Part shown: piece after piece, positions 42,886-50,998 of the stretch
Layout: each line of letters begins with the position of its first letter
Position numbering within the stretch: position 1 is the first letter of the stretch
The notes under the pieces: model-generated
Told to the model about the DNA's origin: nothing
What the model saw: the letters and a program-made list of their open reading frames with translations, nothing else
Database searches by the model: none
Assembly (NCBI GenBank): GCA_963618735.1
Contig: CAVEUM010000010.1
Coordinates: 1-64,000, forward strand
Length of the DNA: 64,000 bases
Source of the DNA: CAKUFA01 sp963618735
GTDB lineage: Bacteria; Bacillota; Clostridia; Christensenellales; Aristaeellaceae
Direction of reading: 5' to 3'
Translations under genes and position numbers: made by a program

Positions 42886-43015
42886 GGGAAAACACGAACT
42901 TTCCTGACAAAAAACACGGTTTTCTTCGTGGATTATTCAGTGCATAATCCCGTAGCAGGAATTTCACCATGCGTGTCGAATCATCTAGTTCAGTACGAGG
43001 GAGGGGAAAGACTGC

Positions 43016-44482
43016 ATGAGAGATCGAATTGTGCTGGTGAATACAAGCAATGCGGCGTGCAGCTCCGTAGCAAGGAAACTGCGTGCTGAACATATATACT
43101 GCCGTGTCTTATCGGCAGAAGATGCCCTGCAGGACCTTCAGCAGCCTGGTGCGAAGGGCATTATTATACCGGGTGACAGCACAGGCGAGGCGGCGGAAAA
43201 TCCGAACTATGCGGCTTTGCTGAAGTGCGGGCTGCCGCTGCTGGCAATGGGTGATGCGGCGCTGAGTCTGTGCACCCTGCTGGGCGGCAGTTTGGGCGAA
43301 AAGGCCGGCGAGCCAACGGTTGTGCAGGTTCACTACATGGGCGATGACCCTGTGTTTGCGGAGGTGGAGGATGGCGAGCGCTATCTGCCTGCTCTGCGCA
43401 CCATGAATCTGACGGAAGATGCGCTTCAAGTGGCACAGGCCGAAAAAGGAACGCTGGGCTTCCGCATGAAGGAAAGCAAGGTTTATGGTCTTGCCTTCTG
43501 TGTAGAGCGGAATGACCCTGATGGTGTGGCCATTCTCCGAAATTTCTGCACGACCGTTTGCGAATGCGATCCCTGGTGGGAAACCAGCCTGGTGATTGAG
43601 CAGGCAAGACGCGAAATTGAAAGCTGCGCCGAGGGCGGCGAGGCTCTTTGCGCCCTTTCCGGCGGCGTGGATAGCGGCGTGTGCGCGGTGCTGGGCAACA
43701 TGGCACTGGGGCATCGGCTGCACTGCGTGTTTGTGGATACAGGTCTTTTCCGAGCAGAGGAAAGCGAGCGGGTCACTGCTTATTTTCAAGAGACGATGGG
43801 GCTGAATTTCAAGCGTGTGGACGCATCGAAGCGGTTCCTGACGGCTCTTCAGGGCGTGACGGATGCCGCCGAAAAGGAACGGGTGGTATCGGAGATCCTG
43901 CGCATGGTGATGAAAGAAGAGGCTGCAGCGATCCCGAATGTGAAGCTCATCCTGGAAGGAACCAATTACAGCGATAGCCTGAGTCATGGCCTGCCCGTTC
44001 CTGAACCGACCGTGATTGACGGTGTGCACATTGTGGCGCCTGTTCGGGAGCTGTTCAAGAACGAAGTGCGGGAATTGGCGGAGGAGATTGGCCTTGCCGC
44101 GTGGATGATCAATCGTCAGCCCTTCCCGGGAAGCGGCCTTGCGCTGCGCATCTTTGGCGAGGTGACGGAAGAGAAGCTGAGCATCCTTCGTTCAGCAGAT
44201 GCCCTGTTCCGCGGCGAACTGCGGCAGAGCGGTCAGTCGCGGAAGCTGTGGAAGTATTTTGCCACCCTGGCGGAGGACCCGGCAGGGCAGAAGGACCAGC
44301 CTTATGTGGTCATCCTTCGTGCGGTGCAGGCGATTGATGGCGCGTCTGCCGTCGCGTCACGCGTGTCCTATGATGTGCTGGAACGCGTGTGTCAGTCTGT
44401 CCGCGAAGCAAATCCCAAGGTGCGGCGCGTGCTGTATGATTTAACCCCGTCCAAAGGCATTGCGGAAATTGAATGGTATTGA
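43016..44482 (+). CDS. guaA: GMP synthase-like protein with degenerate glutaminase domain
   Basis: 488 residues. The ATP pyrophosphatase domain is intact (ALSGGVDSG, about 213-221) and the C-terminal dimerisation domain has NRQPFPGSGLALRIFGE, the GMP-synthase type. It should convert XMP to GMP. The N-terminal class I glutaminase-like domain (1-180) keeps the fold but not the active site: the nucleophile elbow, normally GICYG, reads AMGDA (77-81), so Cys is Gly79; the usual HPE triad end reads CVE (162-164), so His is Cys162 while Glu remains. It may use free ammonia or a separate glutaminase. A second intact guaA elsewhere is possible. Followed after 19 bases by a dipeptidase gene. Confidence 0.85.
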   Translation: MRDRIVLVNTSNAACSSVARKLRAEHIYCRVLSAEDALQDLQQPGAKGIIIPGDSTGEAAENPNYAALLKCGLPLLAMGDAALSLCTLLGGSLGEKAGEPTVVQVHYMGDDPVFAEVEDGERYLPALRTMNLTEDALQVAQAEKGTLGFRMKESKVYGLAFCVERNDPDGVAILRNFCTTVCECDPWWETSLVIEQARREIESCAEGGEALCALSGGVDSGVCAVLGNMALGHRLHCVFVDTGLFRAEESERVTAYFQETMGLNFKRVDASKRFLTALQGVTDAAEKERVVSEILRMVMKEEAAAIPNVKLILEGTNYSDSLSHGLPVPEPTVIDGVHIVAPVRELFKNEVRELAEEIGLAAWMINRQPFPGSGLALRIFGEVTEEKLSILRSADALFRGELRQSGQSRKLWKYFATLAEDPAGQKDQPYVVILRAVQAIDGASAVASRVSYDVLERVCQSVREANPKVRRVLYDLTPSKGIAEIEWY

Positions 44483-44501
44483 TAAGGAAGAAGGAAAATT
44501 G

Positions 44502-45398
44502 ATGTTTATTGCGGATACCCACTCGGATACACTCTACGCTTTGGGCGTGACGCATGAAAAAAATCCGATGATTACGCCGGAGCGCCTGCGCAAGGGCGGC
44601 ATTACCCTGCAGACCTTTGCTTTGTGGACTGGACGCCATGGCAATCAGGGAGACTATGAAGGCATCGTGGAGGCTGAAATGGCGCAGGTGCCTGCGTGCC
44701 TCGCTGCAGGGCTGAAGCAGGTGGATGATCCCGCTGAAGCAAAGGAAGGCGAAAATTCTTTCATGCTCTCCATTGAGGGCGGCGAGGTTTTTGAAAAGGA
44801 TCTTTCCACGGTGGAAGCATGGCGTCAAAAGGGCGTCCGCATGGCTGCGCTTTTGTGGAATAATGACAATCGTCTGGGCTATCCCGCCAAAACGGGCGAC
44901 AAGCGCGGATTGACTGATTACGGCATCGCTGTGGTGAAGGAAATGCAGCGGGTGAAGATGGCGGTGGATACGTCTCACCTGAATGAAGCGGGATTTTATG
45001 ACATCTTCGCGAAAACGAATCATGCGCCGTTGGCATCCCATAGCTGCTGCAAGGCACTGTGCGATCATCCCCGCAACCTGACGGATGAACAGATTCGATT
45101 GCTTATTCGCAATGGCGGCTATGTAGGCGTGAACTTCTACCCTTATTTCCTTTCGGAGGACGGCAAGGCGGATGTGAAGCGTGTGGCAGAGCATATCGAC
45201 CATATTTGCCAGCTGGGCGGCGAAAAGATTGTAGGCTTTGGCTCAGACTTTGATGGCATCGAGGTGGCGCCTGACGGCTTGGAAGATCCTTCTCAGGTGC
45301 CGAACCTGCTCAATGAGCTCCGCCGCCGCGGCTACTCGGAAGAGGCTGTGGAAGGTGTGGCCGGCAAGAATCTGCTCAGATATTTTGCGGCACTGTAA
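44502..45398 (+). CDS. Membrane dipeptidase family protein (peptidase M19)
   Basis: 298 residues from ATG 44502, with AAGGA about 8 bases upstream. Amidohydrolase barrel: N-terminal FIADTHSDTLY gives the H-x-D zinc ligands, LSIEGGE gives the bridging Glu, and ASHSCCKAL and GFGSDFDG are the other M19 motifs. These zinc enzymes cleave dipeptides, including those with D-residues at the C-terminus. No signal peptide, so it is cytoplasmic here. Second gene after the GMP synthase-like gene; a strong terminator follows. Confidence 0.9.
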   Translation: MFIADTHSDTLYALGVTHEKNPMITPERLRKGGITLQTFALWTGRHGNQGDYEGIVEAEMAQVPACLAAGLKQVDDPAEAKEGENSFMLSIEGGEVFEKDLSTVEAWRQKGVRMAALLWNNDNRLGYPAKTGDKRGLTDYGIAVVKEMQRVKMAVDTSHLNEAGFYDIFAKTNHAPLASHSCCKALCDHPRNLTDEQIRLLIRNGGYVGVNFYPYFLSEDGKADVKRVAEHIDHICQLGGEKIVGFGSDFDGIEVAPDGLEDPSQVPNLLNELRRRGYSEEAVEGVAGKNLLRYFAAL

Positions 45399-45410
45399 AA
45401 TACAATAAAG

Positions 45411-45457
45411 AACAGCGCTCGATCTGCAAATCGCACAGATGGAGCGCTGTTTTTTTC
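45411..45457 (+). terminator. Terminator after the dipeptidase gene
   Basis: AACAGCGCTC (45411-45420) pairs with GAGCGCTGTT (45442-45451), with extra pairing inside (ATCTG/CAGAT), then TTTTTTC. Confidence 0.93.
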
Positions 45458-45461
45458 ATAT

Positions 45462-45528
45462 GAAAGTTTCGGGAAAAGAGGAGAGCGCGAGAGGAAAATA
45501 ACCGCTCAAAGCGGTTTCTTCCCCTCGC
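45462..45528 (-). repeat. Stem-loop repeat (copy 2), terminator-like, at a convergent junction
   Basis: Begins GAAAGTTTCGGGAA like copy 1 and ends CCCCTCGC. The stem on the minus strand is GAGGGGAAGAAACCGC with GCGGTTATTTTCCTCTC (imperfect). Loop sequence and stem tips differ from copy 1 while the flank CCCGAAACTTTC is identical. Probably terminates the mre-rodA operon. Confidence 0.8.
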
Positions 45529-45536
45529 AAAAAATA

Positions 45537-46742
45537 TCAGTATTTCCGTCCGAAACGGTAGTAGTTGGTGGTGGTCTGCGGGGTTACCACAGAGTGGGAC
45601 AGGCTGCGGTTCTTGGTGACATTCAGCACCAGGGCAACACCACCCATGTTGGTCACCATGTTGGAACCGCCGTAGCTCAGGAAGGGGAGCGGAATACCTG
45701 TAATGGGCATCAATCCCAGCGTCATGCCGATGTTCTCAAACACGTGGAACAGCAGCATGCCCATCACGCCGATAATCACCAGCATGCCGAAACGGTCACG
45801 GGTGTATCTTGCCAGGTAAAGAATGCGCAGGATGATCAGCAGGTAGACCAGCAGAATGGTGGCGCAGCCAACGAATCCCCACGCTTCGCCAATGGTGGCG
45901 AAGATGAAGTCCGTCCAGTCAGCGGGCACGTAGTTCAGCTGGGACAGGGCGCCATCCACAAAGATGCCGATACCTGTCAGTCCGCCGGAGCCAATGGCCG
46001 TCTTGCTTTGCAGCATCTGATAAGCATCACTGCTGGAGTACAGTTCGGGGTTCATGAAGGCCAGAATACGCTGCAGTCGATAGCTGTCAGAGCCTGTAGC
46101 CACCATAATGCCATAGAGTGCCAATATGCCAAGAATCGCAACTGCGGCAAGGCCAAGCAGAATGCGCATATCCACATTGGCGAAGTACAGCATGATGGCG
46201 AACAGGAACACAATCACCAGCAGAGAGCCCATTTCACCGGAACCCAGAATGATCAGACAGGGAATGCCGACCATGAGCATAATGCCCATGAAATCCTTGA
46301 AGGTGCTCATGGGATGGTCGCTTCTGGCCAGCCGCTTGGCCAGCATCAGAATCATGGACAGCTTTACGAACTCTGACGGCTGAATGGTGTAGCCCCAAAT
46401 GATGTCCAGCCAGGCCTTCACGCCTGACGCACGGTTGAAAATCCACACCAGAGCAACCAGCAGGGTGCCGCCGTAATAAAGCAGGGGGGTAATGCGGCGC
46501 AGCAGGTCGTAGGGGAAGTTCATGATGACGATCAGAATGATAGGGGCAATCATCAGGAAGATGCATTGCCGAACGGCATAAGAAGATTCCACAATGTGAT
46601 TCAGCAGGGAGGTGTCAGCCGTTGAATCCGTGCTGTAGGTGGCAACGCTCACGGCCAGCACACCGAAAATGGCCAGACCGAAAACCATGACAATCAGGGG
46701 GACGTCAACATGCGCCCTTGTCCGCCTGTTTTCAACGATCAA
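45537..46742 (-). CDS. rodA: Rod-shape-determining SEDS glycosyltransferase RodA
   Basis: 401 residues from TTG 46742, with AGGAGGTGG about 7 bases upstream, overlapping minD by 11 bases. SEDS-family membrane protein with about ten helices; TIQPSEFVKLSMIL near residue 115 and GIPLPFLSYGGSNM near the C-terminus are family marks. It polymerises glycan strands from lipid II with PBP2, encoded two genes upstream. Position in the mre operon favours RodA over FtsW or SpoVE. It is the last gene of the operon. Confidence 0.93.
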   Translation of the reverse strand: MIVENRRTRAHVDVPLIVMVFGLAIFGVLAVSVATYSTDSTADTSLLNHIVESSYAVRQCIFLMIAPIILIVIMNFPYDLLRRITPLLYYGGTLLVALVWIFNRASGVKAWLDIIWGYTIQPSEFVKLSMILMLAKRLARSDHPMSTFKDFMGIMLMVGIPCLIILGSGEMGSLLVIVFLFAIMLYFANVDMRILLGLAAVAILGILALYGIMVATGSDSYRLQRILAFMNPELYSSSDAYQMLQSKTAIGSGGLTGIGIFVDGALSQLNYVPADWTDFIFATIGEAWGFVGCATILLVYLLIILRILYLARYTRDRFGMLVIIGVMGMLLFHVFENIGMTLGLMPITGIPLPFLSYGGSNMVTNMGGVALVLNVTKNRSLSHSVVTPQTTTNYYRFGRKY

Positions 46743-47547
46743 TCAGTTCCACCTCCTGCGGCTTGCGGCGGAAAAGCCGACGCAAGAATGAAACGTGCTG
46801 CGTCCCGTAGCCGGGAAGCGGTTCTTCCATGCCGATCATACGGTGCGCGATGCGGGTCAGTGCGGCGGCGGCTTCACAGCGGCAGTCCATCAATGAAACA
46901 CGCTTGAGCAGCGCGCGGTAGACGATGGGATCTTCGGGAACCTCGCCCAGCAGCGTAAGATCCAGCGTCTGTGCCACGGTCTGGGCAGAATACATTTCGC
47001 CGGATTCGATGAGCGATGGATTCAGCCGATTCACAATCAGCTGAGGGCGGCGGGACTGCTTCTCCGTCAGCAGCGAGCTGGTGCGATCCACATCGCGAAT
47101 GCACACATCGTCCGGGGTGCAGATGAGGATGCTCTCTTCCGTTTCGGCGCGGATAATGTTGCGCAGCCCGCGTTCAATGCCGGCGGGACAATCGATCAGC
47201 ACGATGTCGAAGCGGCTTTTCAGCTGGCGAATGATTTTGCGCAGCACCTTGCCGTCCACATCCTTGGAGCGGGCAAACTGCGATGCAGGCAGCAGGTAGA
47301 GCTTGTTTTCTTCAGGATGCTCAATCAACGCCTGCGGCAGGGGACAATGGTCTGCACACACGTCCAGAAGGTCGTAGACTACACGGTTTTCCAGACCGAG
47401 AATGACATCCTGATCCCTCAAACCGATATCTGCATCCACAATGCAAACCTTGCGCTCTGCACGGGCAAGAGATACGGCCAGCGCAGCCGTGATGGTGCTC
47501 TTGCCCACACCTCCTTTACCGGAGGCAATCATCCAAGCTTTTCCCAT
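46732..47547 (-). CDS. minD: Septum site-determining ATPase MinD
   Basis: 271 residues. Deviant Walker A KGGVGKST at the N-terminus, VDADIGLRDQD, and VLIDCPAGIE are typical. The C-terminus has a basic amphipathic segment (FLRRLFRRK) for membrane binding. MinD positions the division septum by recruiting MinC. In many Clostridia minC and minE flank minD in this operon; here neither does. It lies 21 bases after the PBP2 gene and overlaps rodA. Confidence 0.92.
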   Translation of the reverse strand: MGKAWMIASGKGGVGKSTITAALAVSLARAERKVCIVDADIGLRDQDVILGLENRVVYDLLDVCADHCPLPQALIEHPEENKLYLLPASQFARSKDVDGKVLRKIIRQLKSRFDIVLIDCPAGIERGLRNIIRAETEESILICTPDDVCIRDVDRTSSLLTEKQSRRPQLIVNRLNPSLIESGEMYSAQTVAQTLDLTLLGEVPEDPIVYRALLKRVSLMDCRCEAAAALTRIAHRMIGMEEPLPGYGTQHVSFLRRLFRRKPQEVELIDR

Positions 47548-47568
47548 GGTAGTTCTCCTTTGAGTACG

Positions 47569-50139
47569 TTAAGGTGCCAACGAGTTGCCGGACGGCAGGG
47601 TGTAGTCCGTTGTCCGCAGATCCTTCTGCTTCATGTACCAGTCGATAAATTCCTTCGCCGCCAGAGAGGTTTCACCGCCGGAATAGCCGTGCGGGATAAA
47701 GACCGCGATGGCAATCTCAGGGTTCTCGTAAGGGGCGAAAGCAACGAACCAACCGTTGTTCTCCAGGTCAATGGCGGTAACCTGAGCCGTACCTGTTTTT
47801 GCGCAGATCTGCTCAAGGTATTCCCAGCCGGAGAAGTACTTGGATGCGGTACCGGACTCGTCAACCACCTTTTTCATGCCTTTCTTGATGTAGGGAAGGT
47901 ATTCATCGGCGTTTTCAAGCTGTGTGATCAATGTAGGCTCACGCTGGCTGAGCACCTCGCCATCCGGAGAGATGATGGAGTCGATAATGGAGACGTTGTA
48001 GACATATCCGCCATTGGCCAGCGCGGCAACGTAGCGGGCAACCGCAATAGGCGTTACCGTGGTAACGGACTGACCGATGGCTGTCAGAATGGTCTGGCCG
48101 CCGCCCCATTTAATATCGTTCATGTAGTTGTACGTATCACCGATGACGGCCTGCAAATAGACCATTTCCTTGGTCATATTCAGTTCTTCCATCAGGATGG
48201 TACGCATGTTGTCCAGCCAGTAACTTTCATCGTAGTTAACGGCCATGTCCATCAGGCGCTTGGCGCAGGTGCTCAAGCGCTCGTCGTCGTACTCAATGCC
48301 GCGGCTTGCACCGCAGTTCTTCAGGTGCTTCTTGATGGCATTGTAAACGATGATGGGCAGAGAAGTATCCTGATTGGCTTCGTTCACGGGCTTGGTGGGG
48401 TCATACAGGGTGTTCTGGCTGCCAACCACGCTGCGAACCTCGCCTGGCAGGTCAATGCCTGTTTTGCTGGTGAGGCCGAACAGGGATGCGTAGCGGTACA
48501 GGCGGTCTTCGCCCAAACGACTGCCCAGCTCGTAGAAGAAGTAGTTGCAGGAGTTCGACAGACCTTCCACAATGGTCTGGTTCGCGTGCTTGTAGCGGTA
48601 GTTCTTGCCGATCCAGCACTTAGGCGCGGTAGAAAGGTCCGTGTTGTACTTGGTGTAGTAGCCGTTATCGGTAATACGCTCGTTGACCTTCAGCTCACCT
48701 TCATTCAGTGCGCCGTAGGCCGTAACCATCTTGAAAATGGAGCCGGGGGTTCCGCGGGCATGAATGCCGTAATTCAGCAGAAGGTTCCGTTCGTCGGATA
48801 GAATGGTAACCGCTTCGGATCCGCCTGCAACCAGTGCGTTCAGGTCATAGGTGGGATAGTTGGCCATGGCCAGCACGCGATCCTCCATATCCAGCACGAT
48901 CATACAACCATGCTCCGCCAGTTCCATGGGATACTTGTCCCAGTCGCGGTTGGCAATATCGGACTTGTTGGTTTCCAGCCAGCTGTCGGAGACCATCAGC
49001 TGTTCCTGCTTGTCGCGGGTATTGTTAACGTTGTCAGCGATGGCACGCTCAGCCTGCTCCTGATAGGCAGCGTTCAGCGTGAGCTTTACGGTGTTGCCGT
49101 CCTGGGGCTCCGTGTAGCTCAATTCACGAACAATTTTGGAATAATTGTCGCGTTCCACCACACGGCTGCCCTGACGCTGAGAGGAATTCTGCGTCAGCCA
49201 ATCCTCCATGGAGGACTCAATGCCGTCACGGCCGATGGTGTCGCTGTAGGAGTAACCCTTGGCCTTCAGCGTTTCCCAGGTGCTTTGGCTGGGGATGGCG
49301 CCGATGTAGCCGATGACCTGGGCAGCCAGGGTGCTGCGGGGATAGACGCGCTGAGTGCCGACAGCAATTTCCATGCCGGAGAGCACCATGGAGCGGGTCT
49401 CTACCTCGATGACCGTTTCATAGGCAACGTTTTTCGCAATAACGATGGGCTGCGAGTTGAAAACGTTCATCTGCATTTCGGAGTAGATGGCCAGCACCTT
49501 CAGCATGGTCTCTTCATCAACCACGTAGACTTCGACATCACTGTTGCCGGCAGCTTCCTCCTCTGCCTTCAGGGCAGCGGCTTCCTCTTCGGTGGATGCC
49601 ATGCGATAGCGCTTCTTCAGCGCCTCGATGCACTGCTCAGCGGTTTCGTACTTGGTGGTGCTGGTCAGATACAGGTTGGAACGCCACTGCGTTTCACGTT
49701 TTTGCAGCACGGAGTCGGAAACGCCGGAGCCGAAGGCAAACTCCCACTCGTTGGTTTCCTCATTCCGCGCAATCACGAAATCCACTGCGATGGTGCCGCC
49801 GTTCTTTTCGATGATATCAATGGTGTTGATAATCGAATTGGTGAAGGAGGCGTACTCCGCGCGGGTGTTCTGGGAAGCGTCCTTGTAGAAGGTTACGTTG
49901 TAGATGTATTCATCCTCAGCCAATGTGACCGATTCAGAGTCGATAATGCTTCCGCGTTTGCCGCGCAGGGTGATGGTTTTCGTTCGGCGGGTTTGGGCCG
50001 TCTCAGCGTACTCTTCACTGTTGGTCAGCTGCAGATTGATCAAGCCGGACAAAAGATAGCCGAACATGGCCAGCAGAATGAAGATGAACACAAGATAGCG
50101 CCATTTGACAGGATGATCTGAATTGTTAAGACTGTTCAA
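47569..50139 (-). CDS. mrdA: Penicillin-binding protein 2 (elongasome transpeptidase)
   Basis: 856 residues from TTG 50139, 8 bases after AAAGGAG; a longer open frame to 50214 has no such site. Short cytoplasmic tail, one membrane helix (about 12-34), a large pedestal domain with inserted acidic segments (about 35-380), and a transpeptidase domain with SIFK (in TPGSIFK), SCN (in LSNSCN) and KTG (AKTGTAQ). It cross-links peptidoglycan with RodA during elongation. It is longer than the 630-700 usual for PBP2, with an insert near residues 195-215 rich in Glu/Ala and another between the SxN and KTG motifs. Confidence 0.94.
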   Translation of the reverse strand: MNSLNNSDHPVKWRYLVFIFILLAMFGYLLSGLINLQLTNSEEYAETAQTRRTKTITLRGKRGSIIDSESVTLAEDEYIYNVTFYKDASQNTRAEYASFTNSIINTIDIIEKNGGTIAVDFVIARNEETNEWEFAFGSGVSDSVLQKRETQWRSNLYLTSTTKYETAEQCIEALKKRYRMASTEEEAAALKAEEEAAGNSDVEVYVVDEETMLKVLAIYSEMQMNVFNSQPIVIAKNVAYETVIEVETRSMVLSGMEIAVGTQRVYPRSTLAAQVIGYIGAIPSQSTWETLKAKGYSYSDTIGRDGIESSMEDWLTQNSSQRQGSRVVERDNYSKIVRELSYTEPQDGNTVKLTLNAAYQEQAERAIADNVNNTRDKQEQLMVSDSWLETNKSDIANRDWDKYPMELAEHGCMIVLDMEDRVLAMANYPTYDLNALVAGGSEAVTILSDERNLLLNYGIHARGTPGSIFKMVTAYGALNEGELKVNERITDNGYYTKYNTDLSTAPKCWIGKNYRYKHANQTIVEGLSNSCNYFFYELGSRLGEDRLYRYASLFGLTSKTGIDLPGEVRSVVGSQNTLYDPTKPVNEANQDTSLPIIVYNAIKKHLKNCGASRGIEYDDERLSTCAKRLMDMAVNYDESYWLDNMRTILMEELNMTKEMVYLQAVIGDTYNYMNDIKWGGGQTILTAIGQSVTTVTPIAVARYVAALANGGYVYNVSIIDSIISPDGEVLSQREPTLITQLENADEYLPYIKKGMKKVVDESGTASKYFSGWEYLEQICAKTGTAQVTAIDLENNGWFVAFAPYENPEIAIAVFIPHGYSGGETSLAAKEFIDWYMKQKDLRTTDYTLPSGNSLAP

Positions 50140-50355
50140 CCCTTTTTCTCCTTTCAGCACCGGAATGAAATACGAATACGGTGCGATGGCCAGGGGGTAA
50201 GCGATGAAGCTCACCTGGGGAAAAATGTTGGCACCGTGTCACGGCCTGCCACCGGGAGTGGCACGGGAACTTTCCCTGATGCAGACAAAATGCGCGGGGA
50301 AAGCATTGGGCATGATGAATGATGCCCTATCCTGAAGCGGACAATCCGCCTGGGA
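50140..50355 (-). promoter_or_regulatory. Structured 216-base leader between mreD and the PBP2 gene
   Basis: No gene. Minus-strand RNA would form a series of short hairpins: GCGGA/TCCGC (50349-50337), GGGCAT/ATGCCC (50327-50308), TGCCAC/GTGGCA (50263-50247) and CCGTG/CACGG (50244-50234). No T run follows any of them and no convincing promoter was seen. A long gap is odd inside an operon whose other genes overlap or nearly touch. Confidence 0.45.
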
Positions 50356-50997
50356 TCATGATACGAGATAGCGTCCCTTGACGGTACGTTCCTGGGTGGG
50401 GCGCAGGCTGAAGCCCATGTATCGCCGCAGCAGGGGCGTAATGAGCAGCGTCAGCACCATGGTGGACAGGATGTCTACCCCGCCGCGGACAAAGTGATCA
50501 ATGTTCAGCACTGTGCCGCCGAGGTAGATGTAGGTGATGTTCACAATCTCATAGATTAAGGTGTTCGTGCCTGCGCAGAAGACGGAACGAAGATAGACGT
50601 TGCCGTTTCTGGCAGACTTGTTGAGACTGCGCTCTGTTTCCAGCTGCTTGTCGCTTTTGTCTGCGAAAAAGATGCTGCAGAAGGATGCGGCAATGGGATA
50701 CAGCAGCAGGTTCATGTAGGTGATGTACGGCTTGGTGATTTCAAGGATGATGCCGAAAAGTGCGCCTGTCCAGTAGGCACGGAGCTTGCCGTAGCACACC
50801 GTGATGACACCTGTTACTGCAAAGAGCAGACTGGGGGTTACGCCGTCGATTTTCAAATACGGCATAATGCAGCTTTGGATCAGGTAGCTCAGCAAAATGA
50901 TCAGAAAATACCTGAGCAGCCGCCGCATGGCACGGAATAGTTCACGAATGTACAGCCATAAACTGTGCAGCCGTTCGGAGAAGGTTTTGCGTGCCAC
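50356..50997 (-). CDS. mreD: Rod-shape-determining protein MreD
   Basis: 213 residues from GTG 50997, 9 bases after GAGGAGG; two upstream ATGs (51015, 51006) lie before or against that site. A hydrophobic protein with about five or six helices after a basic N-terminal segment. MreD sequences vary strongly, so the call depends on topology and on the position one base after mreC. It bridges MreC and the elongation synthases in the membrane. Confidence 0.82.
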   Translation of the reverse strand: MARKTFSERLHSLWLYIRELFRAMRRLLRYFLIILLSYLIQSCIMPYLKIDGVTPSLLFAVTGVITVCYGKLRAYWTGALFGIILEITKPYITYMNLLLYPIAASFCSIFFADKSDKQLETERSLNKSARNGNVYLRSVFCAGTNTLIYEIVNITYIYLGGTVLNIDHFVRGGVDILSTMVLTLLITPLLRRYMGFSLRPTQERTVKGRYLVS

Positions 50998-50998
50998 C

